The position numbers and the translations under genes are program-made. The notes under the pieces are model-generated. The model did no database searches, had not been told where the DNA came from, and was given only the letters and a program-made list of their open reading frames with translations. A DNA stretch of 64,000 nt from Actinopolymorpha pittospori (GTDB lineage: Bacteria > Actinomycetota > Actinomycetes > Propionibacteriales > Actinopolymorphaceae): assembly GCF_014873875.1 (NCBI RefSeq), contig NZ_JADBEM010000001.1, positions 9,610,001-9,674,000 of the forward strand, given 5' to 3'. The first letter of the stretch is position 1. Each line of letters opens with the position of its first letter. Below, one piece after another: positions 1 through 7,895 of this stretch.

Positions 1-237
1 CTCGTCCTGCCAACGGCGGTTGATCTCACGCTCAGCCATACCCGCCCGCGCGGCCTCGAAGTCGTCGGTTTCGAGATAACCGACCAGCAGGCCGTCGTCG
101 GTGAGGAAGAGCGAGTAGTTGTGCCATCCGGTCTCACGCAGAGCCTGCTGCATCTCGGGCCAGACGGCCCGGTGACGCTCCCTGTATTCGTCGAGACGAT
201 CAGGCCTGACCCTCAGGAGAAAGCACACCCGTTGCAC
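1..237 (-). CDS. rhaM: L-rhamnose mutarotase, partial (3' end outside window)
   Basis: This enzyme interconverts the alpha and beta anomers of L-rhamnose and so feeds rhamnose catabolism in the cytoplasm. The 79 visible codons give a typical RhaM N-terminus: QRVCFLLRVRPDRLDEY, then the RHRAVWPEM segment, then NYSLFLTDDGLLVGYLET. The family is about 104 residues long, so about 25 residues lie beyond position 1. The start chosen is GTG (235-237), preceded by a purine-rich GAGAGAGGCGG. A good promoter and a LacI-type operator lie upstream on the same strand, and the same operator sits in front of the alpha-L-rhamnosidase gene of this window. More rhamnose genes probably follow off the left edge (inference). 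Confidence 0.9.
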   Translation of the reverse strand, partial: MQRVCFLLRVRPDRLDEYRERHRAVWPEMQQALRETGWHNYSLFLTDDGLLVGYLETDDFEAARAGMAEREINRRWQDE

Positions 238-303
238 GGCACCGCCTCTCTCCGTCGAAACCTCGCGGGACACCCCTTCCACCGCTCGTCGAGCGGCGGC
301 GTC

Positions 304-348
304 TGAATCGTTTCATAGATGGTAGGGAGGGCATGCGGACAGGGTCAA
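304..348 (-). promoter_or_regulatory. rhaM promoter with LacI-type operator
   Basis: On the minus strand, TTGACC (348-343) and TACCAT (324-319) are separated by 18 nt and make a SigA-like promoter. The predicted transcription start, near 312, falls inside the near-palindrome TGAATCGTTTCA (304-315), which has one mismatched pair. This fits simple repression by a LacI-family protein. The rest of the 376-bp gap (238-613) holds nothing else I can support. Confidence 0.65.
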
Positions 349-613
349 CGGGAGGGTCCCGGTCAGGACAGGCCAGATCCGGAACGCCGGTCGGACCAGC
401 TCCTCCGGCTCCTCGCGCCCGTCGTACCGCACCGCTTCCGGCACGGCACTGCTCGTGTTCGCCTGGTCGCCGGGGTGGATGAGAACACCTTGTCCTACTG
501 GGTAGTGCGCGGCTGTGCGCAACCGCCTGACACCATCGGGGCAAGGAGCTCCACTGGCGTGACTCCGCCCCCGACCTTCCAGTCGTCCACTCCGATCGCT
601 CCTGGAGTAGCCC

Positions 614-1930
614 GTGACCGACCAGACCCTTCCCGCGACCGACGCGCTCGCCGCGACCGGGATCACCGGCCGCCCCGTCACGATCGCCGTCGTCGGCGCG
701 GGCAACCGCGGCTCCGCGTACGCGAGGTGGGCGGCGGCGCACCCCGAGCGCGTGCGGATCGTCGCGGTCGCCGAGCCGCGTGAGTACCAACGGAAGGTTC
801 TCGCCGAAGCCCACGGCATCCCGGCCGAGCAGACGTTCACCTCGTGGCGGGACCTCGTCGCCGCGGGCAAGCTCGCCGACGCCGCCATCATCGCGACGCA
901 GGACCACGACCACGTCGAGCCGGCCGTCGCACTCGCCGACCAGGGCTACCACCTGATGGTGGAGAAGCCGATGGCACCGGATGAGGAGGGCTGCCGGGCC
1001 CTGGTCGACGCCGTACGCCGGGCCGGCGTGATGTTCGCGGTATGCCATGTTCTTCGCTACACGCCGTACACCCAGCTCGTCAAGCAGGTGATCGACTCCG
1101 GTCGGCTCGGCGACATCATGAGCGTCCAGCACCTGGAGCCTGTCGGCTACTGGCACGTCGCCCATTCCTACGTGCGCGGCAACTGGCGACGTGAGGACGA
1201 GTCGTCGTCCATGCTGCTCGCGAAGTCCTGTCACGACATCGACTGGCTGCGCTACGTGGTGGGCGCGCCGATCGAGCGGGTCTCGAGCTTCGGCCGGCTC
1301 TCCCACTTCCGGCCGGAGAACCAGCCCGCCGGTGCTGCCGAGCGCTGCCTGGACTGTGCCGTCGAGTCCACCTGCGCCTACTCCGCCAAGAAGCTCTACC
1401 TCGGCCAGATCCGACGAGGCGACACCGGTTGGCCGCTGCACACAGTCACCGACGACCTCACCGAGGACGGCGTCACCAAGGCCCTCGCCACCGGTCCCTA
1501 CGGCCGTTGCGTCTACCGGTGCGACAACGACGTGGTCGACCACCAGGTCGTCTCGCTGGAGTTCGCGGGTGGCGTCACCGGCACCTTCACGATGACGGCG
1601 TTCGCGGAGAAGGGGCACCGGCGTACGCAGATCTTCGGCACGCAGGGAAGCCTCGACTGCGACGGCGAACACGTGCGGGTCTTCGACTTCCTGACCGACC
1701 GCACCGAGGTGCTCTCGGTCGCCGCGACCGGGTCGGACGCGGGCTCGGGTCACGGCGGTGGCGACGCGGGGCTGGTGGACTCCTTCATCGCCGCCCTGGC
1801 GGCGGGTGACCCCGGCCTGATCCGCTCCGGCGGGTTGGAGTCCCTGGAGACCCACCTCGCGGTGTTCGCCGCCGAGCGCGCCCGTCACGCGGGGACGGTC
1901 GAGCCGGTGGAGGCGGTCACGGTCGGCTGA
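614..1930 (+). CDS. Gfo/Idh/MocA-family NAD(P)-dependent oxidoreductase
   Basis: A predicted cytoplasmic sugar or cyclitol dehydrogenase of 438 residues; the substrate is unknown. The N-terminal Rossmann fold begins with VVGAGNRGSAYA (about residue 26) and the family signature EKPMAP is near residue 116. The C-terminal half carries the alpha/beta substrate domain, including a CHDIDWLRY segment. A cysteine cluster (ERCLDCAVESTCAYS, about residues 240-255) marks a Gfo/Idh subgroup and could bind a metal (inference). The GTG start has GGAG six bases upstream. It faces away from rhaM and is followed on the same strand by a peptidase and two carbohydrate-related genes, so a role in plant-sugar use is likely. 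Confidence 0.85.
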   Translation: MTDQTLPATDALAATGITGRPVTIAVVGAGNRGSAYARWAAAHPERVRIVAVAEPREYQRKVLAEAHGIPAEQTFTSWRDLVAAGKLADAAIIATQDHDHVEPAVALADQGYHLMVEKPMAPDEEGCRALVDAVRRAGVMFAVCHVLRYTPYTQLVKQVIDSGRLGDIMSVQHLEPVGYWHVAHSYVRGNWRREDESSSMLLAKSCHDIDWLRYVVGAPIERVSSFGRLSHFRPENQPAGAAERCLDCAVESTCAYSAKKLYLGQIRRGDTGWPLHTVTDDLTEDGVTKALATGPYGRCVYRCDNDVVDHQVVSLEFAGGVTGTFTMTAFAEKGHRRTQIFGTQGSLDCDGEHVRVFDFLTDRTEVLSVAATGSDAGSGHGGGDAGLVDSFIAALAAGDPGLIRSGGLESLETHLAVFAAERARHAGTVEPVEAVTVG

Positions 1931-2003
1931 GCGCGCGGCCGGGCGGGTCCGCTCATGATCAGTCTCTCGACCGTCCAGGTGACTCCGACTACAGTCGCGC
2001 GAC

Positions 2004-3929
2004 ATGAAGCCTGCTGATCTCGCACTTCTGCGGATCCCTGGAGCACCAGCGCTGTCTCCCGACGGGCAGACCGCCGTCGTCTCGGTGACCCGGCTCGACC
2101 TCGACGAGGACACCTACCGCGCCCAGCTGTGGACGGTCCGGACGGACGGTTCCAGCCCGGCGCGCCCGCTCACCCACGGGTGGCGTGACTCCGCCCCGCG
2201 CTTCTCCCCCGACGGCCGCTTCCTCGCGTTCGTCCGCGCGGCCAAGGACGGGAAGCCCCAGCTGTACGTCCTGCCCACCGACGGCGGCGACGCTCGGCAG
2301 GTCACCTCCGACGACCAGCACCCGCTGGGCGTCGGCGCGCCGGTGTGGAGCCCCGACTCGACCCGGATCGCCTACGTCACAAGGGTTCCGGAGGAGGGGC
2401 GGTACGGCACCAAGGAGGACGTCGGCGCCGAGCAGGAGCCACCGCGCCGGATCACCACCCTGCGCTACCGACTCGACAGCACCGGCTTCGTTCTCGACCG
2501 CCGGCCGCACGTGTTCGTCCTCGACCCCTTCGTCGAGGAGCCGACGCCGCTCCAGGTGAGCACGGGAGACTTCGACCACGCGGACGTGACCTGGAGCCCG
2601 GACTCCTCGCTGCTGGCCTTCACCTCCGCACGGCACGAGAGCCGGGACGTCGACCTGCGCAGGGACGTCTTCGTCTGCACGCCCGAAGGTGAGGGACTGC
2701 GGCGGGTCACCGACACGACGCTCAACGTCGCGCAACCGGCCTTCGGGCCCGACGGGCAGACGCTGTACTTCCTCGGCGAGGACCTCGGCCCCGACGGCCG
2801 CGACTTCGTCGCGCGGCTGACCGGGCTGTTCGTCGTACCCGTGGACGGGACCGAGCCACCCCGGCGCCTCACCGACCCGGAGCGCTACCACTTCGGTGCC
2901 GCGCCCGCCCGCACCGTGGTCACCACCGACGGCGTGCTGTTCGGCAACGAGAACCGCGGCGCGATCGACCTGGTGCTGGTGCCCTTCGACGGTGGTGAGC
3001 CACGTCCGGTCCTCTCCGGCACGCGGCAGGCCACCGGCTACGACGAGGCGGCCGGGGTCGTGGTGGCCACCGTCACCACCGGCACCGACGCGGGCGAGGT
3101 GGTGGTCGTCAGCGACGGGGAGGAGCGCCCGCTGACGTCGTTCGGCGAGGAACTCTTCTCGACCGGGCGGGTCCGGCCCGTCGAGGAGATCACCGCGACC
3201 GCCCCTGACGGCTACCCCGTGCACGGCTTCGTGGTGCGGCCCGACGGCGAGGGTCCACACCCGGTCCTGCTGATGATCCACGGCGGGCCGTTCGCACAGT
3301 ACGGCTGGACCCTGCTGAACGAGGCCCAGGTCTACGCCGGCGCTGGATACGCCGTGGTGATGGGCAACCCCCGCGGCTCCTCCGGCTACGGTCGCGCGCA
3401 CGGCACCGCCATCCGTCACAACGTCGGCGAGGTGTCCGCCACCGACCTGCACGCGCTGCTCGACCACGCGCTCACCGCCCCTGACCTCGACTCGGACCGG
3501 GTGGGTGTGATGGGCGGGTCCCACGGCGGGTTCATGACCACCTGGCTCGCGGGCAACAGCGGTCGCTTCCGCGCGGCGATCAGCGAACGCGCGGTCAACG
3601 CCCTCGACAGTTTCGTCGGCTCCAGCGACATCGGCTGGTTCTTCGGCGAGCAGTACTACGGCGACCCGGAGCAACGGGCCCGGCAGAGTCCACTGTCGCA
3701 CGCCCACAAGATCGAGATCCCGATGCTGATCATCCATTCCGAACAGGACTGGCGGTGTCCGATCGAGCAGGCGCAGCGGCTGTTCGTCGCGCTGAAGCTC
3801 CGGGGTGTCGAGGCCGAACTCCTGCTGTTCCCCGCCGAGAGCCACGAACTGTCCCGCTCCGGCCTGCCGAGCCACCGGATCGCCCGCTTCGACGCGATCC
3901 TCGACTGGTGGGAACGCCACCTGCGCTGA
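2004..3929 (+). CDS. S9-family prolyl oligopeptidase-like serine peptidase
   Basis: This 641-residue protein has the two-domain plan of S9 acylaminoacyl/dipeptidyl peptidases. The N-terminal half is a seven-bladed propeller with repeated SPDG/SPDS turns (for example SPDGRFLAF and SPDSSLLAF). The C-terminal half is an alpha/beta hydrolase. The catalytic serine lies in GGSHGGF (about residue 504), the aspartate in EQDWRCP (about 582) and the histidine in ESHELSRSG (about 613), so all three triad residues are present. No signal peptide is visible, so it is probably cytoplasmic and trims short peptides. TACAGT (1990-1995) ends eight bases before the ATG, which points to a leaderless transcript. 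Its neighbours are sugar genes, with no obvious functional link. Confidence 0.9.
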   Translation: MKPADLALLRIPGAPALSPDGQTAVVSVTRLDLDEDTYRAQLWTVRTDGSSPARPLTHGWRDSAPRFSPDGRFLAFVRAAKDGKPQLYVLPTDGGDARQVTSDDQHPLGVGAPVWSPDSTRIAYVTRVPEEGRYGTKEDVGAEQEPPRRITTLRYRLDSTGFVLDRRPHVFVLDPFVEEPTPLQVSTGDFDHADVTWSPDSSLLAFTSARHESRDVDLRRDVFVCTPEGEGLRRVTDTTLNVAQPAFGPDGQTLYFLGEDLGPDGRDFVARLTGLFVVPVDGTEPPRRLTDPERYHFGAAPARTVVTTDGVLFGNENRGAIDLVLVPFDGGEPRPVLSGTRQATGYDEAAGVVVATVTTGTDAGEVVVVSDGEERPLTSFGEELFSTGRVRPVEEITATAPDGYPVHGFVVRPDGEGPHPVLLMIHGGPFAQYGWTLLNEAQVYAGAGYAVVMGNPRGSSGYGRAHGTAIRHNVGEVSATDLHALLDHALTAPDLDSDRVGVMGGSHGGFMTTWLAGNSGRFRAAISERAVNALDSFVGSSDIGWFFGEQYYGDPEQRARQSPLSHAHKIEIPMLIIHSEQDWRCPIEQAQRLFVALKLRGVEAELLLFPAESHELSRSGLPSHRIARFDAILDWWERHLR

Positions 3930-4037
3930 ATCGGCCGCCCGGACAGCGGATCGATCCTTGCGGAACCCTCACCGGGTTCTGAGAAGATCGGCTTTACAGC
4001 GATGTAGAAGATTCAAACCGCGACTCCAGGAGTCCCT

Positions 4038-5882
4038 GTGCCCGAGGCATCCCCCACCTCGTCCGCGACCGGCGGCGCCGCCGCGAACCCGACCGACGCC
4101 GGCCTGCCCCGACCCGAGTACCCCCGCCCGCAGTTCGTCCGCCCCGACTGGCTCAACCTCAACGGGCGCTGGCAGTTCGAGATCGACCGCGGCGACTCCG
4201 GCCTGGAGCGTGGCCTGGTCGACCGGGAGCTCGGCGCCGAGATCCTGGTGCCGTTCTGCCCGGAGTCCGAGCTGTCCGGGATCGGCGACGTCGACTTCCT
4301 CGAGGCGGTCTGGTACCGCCGCACCGTCCAGGTCCCGGCCGAATGGGCCGGCCGGAAGGTGCTCGCGCACTTCCAGGCGGTCGACCACGACACCACCGTC
4401 TGGGCCAACGGAGTCGAGGTCGCGTGGCACCGCGGCGGCTCGACGCCGTTCAGCGCCGACCTCGGCGAGGTCGCCGGCCAGGAGGTCACGCTGGTCGTTC
4501 GGGCTCGTGACCACAAGGCGGGCCCGCAGGCCCGAGGCAAGCAGTCCGACCGCTACGCCAACCACGACTGCCACTACACCCGCACCACCGGCATCTGGCA
4601 GACGGTGTGGCTCGAGCCCGTCCCGGAGAGCCACCTGCGCCGGCCGAAGGTGACGCCGGACGTCGCCGCAAGCGCCTTCCACGTCGAGGTTTCGCTCGCC
4701 GGGCCACGGCGCGGCCTCGGCGTCAAGGCGACCTTGTCCGACGGTGAGGGCGTCGTCGCGACCGCGCGCGCCCGGGCCGACCTCGACCTCGCCGTGCGCC
4801 TCACCCTCGCCATCCCGGCGGAGCGGGTGCGGCTGTGGTCCGTCGGCGACGGTTTCCTCTACGACCTCGCGTTCGAGCTCCAGGACGCCGAGGGCAACGT
4901 CGTCGACGCCGCGACCAGCTACGCCGGGCTGCGTTCGGTCACCATCGACGGCAAGGCCGTCCTGCTCAACGGCGAAGCGGTCTTCCAGCGCCTCGTCCTC
5001 GACCAGGGCTACTACCCCGACGGCATCCTCACCGCGCCCGACGACGCCGCGCTGCTCGCCGACATCGAACTCTCGGTCGCGGCGGGGTTCAACGGCGCGC
5101 GCCTGCACCAGAAGGTGTTCGAGGAGCGTTTCCTCTACCACGCCGACCGGCTCGGCTACCTCGTCTGGGGCGAGTTCCCCGACTGGGGGTGCAACGTCGG
5201 CCGCGATGGCGACAACCAGCAGCCGACGGCGACCTACATCACCCAGTGGCTGGAGGCCGTGGAGCGCGACTACTCCCACCCCTCCATCATCGGCTGGTGC
5301 CCGCTCAACGAGACGCGGCAGCACCTGCACGACCGGATGACGGTGCTCGACGACGTCACCCGGGGCATGTTCCTCGCCACCAAGGCCGCCGACCAGAGCC
5401 GCCCCGTGCTCGACAGCTCCGGCTACTCCCACCGGGTGCGCGAGGCCGACATCTACGACTCGCACAACTACGAGCAGGACCCGGTGAAGTTCGCCGCGGC
5501 GATGAAGGGCCTCGCGGACGGGAAGCCCTACACCAACGACGGCGGCGCCGACCGGCCGTGGTCGGTCGCCTACGCCGGACAGCCCTACTTCTGCAGCGAG
5601 TTCGGCGGCATCTGGTGGAACCCCGACGCCCGACCGGAGGAGAACTCCTGGGGATACGGCGAGCGCTGCCGGACCCTGGAGGAGTTCTACACCCGCTTCG
5701 AGGGCCTCGTCGCCGCACTCCTCGACGACCCCGACATGTTCGGCTACTGCTACACCCAGCTGACCGACGTCCACCAGGAGCAGAACGGCGTCTACCGGTT
5801 CGACCGGTCGGAGAAGTTCGACCTGGAACGCGTCCGGGCCGCCCAGACCCGTACCGCCGCGATCGAGAAGCGCAACGGCTGA
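4038..5882 (+). CDS. Glycoside hydrolase family 2 protein (beta-galactosidase/beta-glucuronidase type)
   Basis: A 614-residue retaining glycosidase. The N-terminal jelly-roll sugar-binding domain (RPDWLNLNGRWQFEID, VWYRRTVQVPAEW) is followed by an immunoglobulin-like domain and a TIM barrel. The general acid/base is the Glu of WCPLNE (about residue 425) and the nucleophile is the Glu of FCSEFGG (about residue 520). There is no signal peptide, so it should act on imported oligosaccharides. It is shorter than LacZ and closer in size to beta-glucuronidases; which sugar it cuts cannot be told from sequence. GTG is taken as the start because CAGGAG lies just upstream. A GC-rich hairpin after the stop suggests the transcript ends there. 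Confidence 0.85.
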   Translation: MPEASPTSSATGGAAANPTDAGLPRPEYPRPQFVRPDWLNLNGRWQFEIDRGDSGLERGLVDRELGAEILVPFCPESELSGIGDVDFLEAVWYRRTVQVPAEWAGRKVLAHFQAVDHDTTVWANGVEVAWHRGGSTPFSADLGEVAGQEVTLVVRARDHKAGPQARGKQSDRYANHDCHYTRTTGIWQTVWLEPVPESHLRRPKVTPDVAASAFHVEVSLAGPRRGLGVKATLSDGEGVVATARARADLDLAVRLTLAIPAERVRLWSVGDGFLYDLAFELQDAEGNVVDAATSYAGLRSVTIDGKAVLLNGEAVFQRLVLDQGYYPDGILTAPDDAALLADIELSVAAGFNGARLHQKVFEERFLYHADRLGYLVWGEFPDWGCNVGRDGDNQQPTATYITQWLEAVERDYSHPSIIGWCPLNETRQHLHDRMTVLDDVTRGMFLATKAADQSRPVLDSSGYSHRVREADIYDSHNYEQDPVKFAAAMKGLADGKPYTNDGGADRPWSVAYAGQPYFCSEFGGIWWNPDARPEENSWGYGERCRTLEEFYTRFEGLVAALLDDPDMFGYCYTQLTDVHQEQNGVYRFDRSEKFDLERVRAAQTRTAAIEKRNG

Positions 5883-5898
5883 CCCGCACGTACGCCGT

Positions 5899-5924
5899 CG
5901 GCGCCGGCATCCCGTCCGGCGCCG
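5899..5924 (+). terminator. GC-rich hairpin after the GH2 gene
   Basis: CGGCGCCGG and CCGGCGCCG form a perfect 9-bp stem around an 8-nt loop, 17 bases past the GH2 stop. There is no T-tract, which is usual for actinobacterial terminators. Confidence 0.5.
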
Positions 5925-6035
5925 GCGGAGTACGACCGATCGCGCGTCCGGTCTTGGCCAGGCCCCGTCCGGCCTCGGTCACGGCGCCGGCCCGCGCGGC
6001 TCTCGCGGCGCGGACGTGCGTAGGCTGCTGGTCTC

Positions 6036-7766
6036 ATGACCAGCCCATCTCCGCTCGACGTCCTCACCGCCGGCGTCGAGAGCTATTCGCCTTACCTGCA
6101 AGGCTCCGGCGAGTTGCACGACCCGGTCTTCGACGAGCCGACGCAGTACGGCACGGCCTATCACGCGCTGTGTCAGGCCGTCCTTGCGGTGACCGGCCCC
6201 CCGGCGGAGCGCGCGCGCCACCTGGACAACGCACGCCGCGCGCTGGACGCCGCCCTCACCCACACCGCGGACCCCACGCTCGAGCCCACGGGGTCGTCCT
6301 TCTCCCGGGCGAACGGCTCGGTCCGGCGTTCCAACCACCGCGACTTCACCTGGCCGCCCATCCTGAAGACGTTCCGGATCCTGCGGGACGCGGGCGACGA
6401 GCGCAGCGCGGAGTTCGCCGAACGCATCGCGGCCGTCGACATCACCCAGTCGTTTCGATCTCGTCCCCCGTCGAACTGGGCCTCGGTGTGGCTGTCCGGG
6501 GAGTGGATCCGAATCCGCGAAGGGCTCTCACCTCACACAGTCAAGGACGTCGACGGCTGGCTCGGCGAGTTTCTCGCCGACCTGCTGCGACCCGACGACG
6601 GCTTCTACTTCGAGCCCGGAAAGCCCAACTCCTACGACCTGTTCACCCGCTTCCACATCGCCGACCTGCTGGTCGAGGGGTACGACGGTCGCCACCGCGA
6701 GGACCTGGAGCGGCTGATGGCCACCGGCCTCGCGCGCAGCCTCGCCGTCCAGCTGTCCGACGGCTCGCTCGCCTCCGCCCACCGCAGCACCGGACAGACC
6801 TGGACTCTCGGCGCGCAGATCGCCTTCTTCACCCAGGCCGAGAGGTTCTTCTCGGCCCGCAACGACAGCACCCGCGCGCGGCAGGCGGGCGAGGCCGCGA
6901 GCCGCGCGTTCACGTCAATGAGGCGTTGGCAGCGGCCGGCCTCGACCTTCAGCCCGGTGGAGAACCTCCTCCCCGCCGGCTACCGGGTCGGATACGAGAC
7001 GTACACCGGAGACGGCCACTACGCGAACCTCGCCCTCGCCTTCCTCGCCTGTGCGGTGCAGGCGGGGTTCCGGGCCGACAAGCCGGCCGTCCTGGAACGC
7101 CCGCCCGCCGTCCGGGCCGAGCACGTACCCACCTTCCGCGGCGTCGCCCACACCGGTCGGTACTCCGTCGCGGTCAACGCTGATCCAGCACCCGCCTACG
7201 ACGGGTTCGGCATCACCGACCTCACCTTCGGCCCGGGCCGCCACCTGCAGTTCGCCTCCAGCGTGCGGCACGTCGAGAGCGGCGGATTCCTCAACCTGGG
7301 AAGCGCGACGCGGGCCGGCGGCGTGCGCGGCGAGATCGATGTGCTGGCCCAGCGGACCTTCACCCTGGACGCGCCGATCGAGGGCACCGAGCGGGCCGAC
7401 GGCGCGGGCCTTCGACTGAGCGCCCGTGGCGAGGACGGCGCGCCGTACCAGCTCGAGGTGTCCGTCGGACCGGCCGGTGTGGAGGTCGAGGAGTCGACGC
7501 CCGGGGTGGTCGCCAACCGGACCTTGCTGATCCCCTACCTGCGCGACCTGGGCAGTGGCACCGAGACCGTCGTCGAACGCACCCCTGACGGTGTTCGGCT
7601 CGTGCACGGCGTGGAGGAGATCGCGATCGGTGTCGACGCGGAGGTCGAGGCGATGGTGCATCTGCCGTACGGCTTCGAGAACCGGCGCGGCCTGTGCGGC
7701 CTGGTCCGACTCGATCTCGCCGGACCCGCCGAGGGTGTGCGCTTCCACGTGGCCGTCGTCCGCTGA
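6036..7766 (+). CDS. Uncharacterised protein, probable helical-barrel carbohydrate-active protein
   Basis: I do not recognise this 576-residue protein as a named family. The N-terminal two thirds is rich in amphipathic helices with aromatic, Asp and Glu residues (NHRDFTWPPILKTFRIL, NWASVWLSGEWIRIREGLS), which resembles the alpha/alpha barrels of polysaccharide lyases and unsaturated glycuronyl hydrolases. The C-terminal third is beta-rich (GRHLQFASSVRHVESGGFL), like the beta-sandwich that follows such barrels. This domain guess is inference. There is no signal peptide. TAGGCT lies nine bases before the ATG, consistent with leaderless transcription. A strong bidirectional hairpin separates it from the convergent fusion gene. 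Confidence 0.55.
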   Translation: MTSPSPLDVLTAGVESYSPYLQGSGELHDPVFDEPTQYGTAYHALCQAVLAVTGPPAERARHLDNARRALDAALTHTADPTLEPTGSSFSRANGSVRRSNHRDFTWPPILKTFRILRDAGDERSAEFAERIAAVDITQSFRSRPPSNWASVWLSGEWIRIREGLSPHTVKDVDGWLGEFLADLLRPDDGFYFEPGKPNSYDLFTRFHIADLLVEGYDGRHREDLERLMATGLARSLAVQLSDGSLASAHRSTGQTWTLGAQIAFFTQAERFFSARNDSTRARQAGEAASRAFTSMRRWQRPASTFSPVENLLPAGYRVGYETYTGDGHYANLALAFLACAVQAGFRADKPAVLERPPAVRAEHVPTFRGVAHTGRYSVAVNADPAPAYDGFGITDLTFGPGRHLQFASSVRHVESGGFLNLGSATRAGGVRGEIDVLAQRTFTLDAPIEGTERADGAGLRLSARGEDGAPYQLEVSVGPAGVEVEESTPGVVANRTLLIPYLRDLGSGTETVVERTPDGVRLVHGVEEIAIGVDAEVEAMVHLPYGFENRRGLCGLVRLDLAGPAEGVRFHVAVVR

Positions 7767-7805
7767 GGGGGGCTCCCCAGCCGCACCGGCCGAACCGAAC
7801 AGACA

Positions 7806-7841
7806 AGGGTCCCGCACACGAAGCCTCGTGTGCGGGACCCT
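7806..7841. terminator. Bidirectional terminator hairpin
   Basis: A perfect 16-bp stem (7806-7821 with 7826-7841) closes on the 4-nt loop AGCC between two convergent genes. It should stop transcription from both sides. Confidence 0.8.
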
Positions 7842-7895
7842 CGCCTCTCGGCACTCGGGATCACCCCTCGTGCGGGTGTCCCTCGTGCGCCTTCG

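Noticed and set aside
200-2113. Long open frame on the minus strand opposite the Gfo/Idh gene
   Set aside because: It is an antisense shadow typical of high-GC coding DNA. Its translation is low-complexity Arg/Asp/Gly-rich sequence without domains, while the plus strand encodes a clear protein. The same reasoning removed other long antisense frames, for example 1989-3920, 3969-5774, 24000-24910, 25067-26899, 44529-46637 and 58953-61931.
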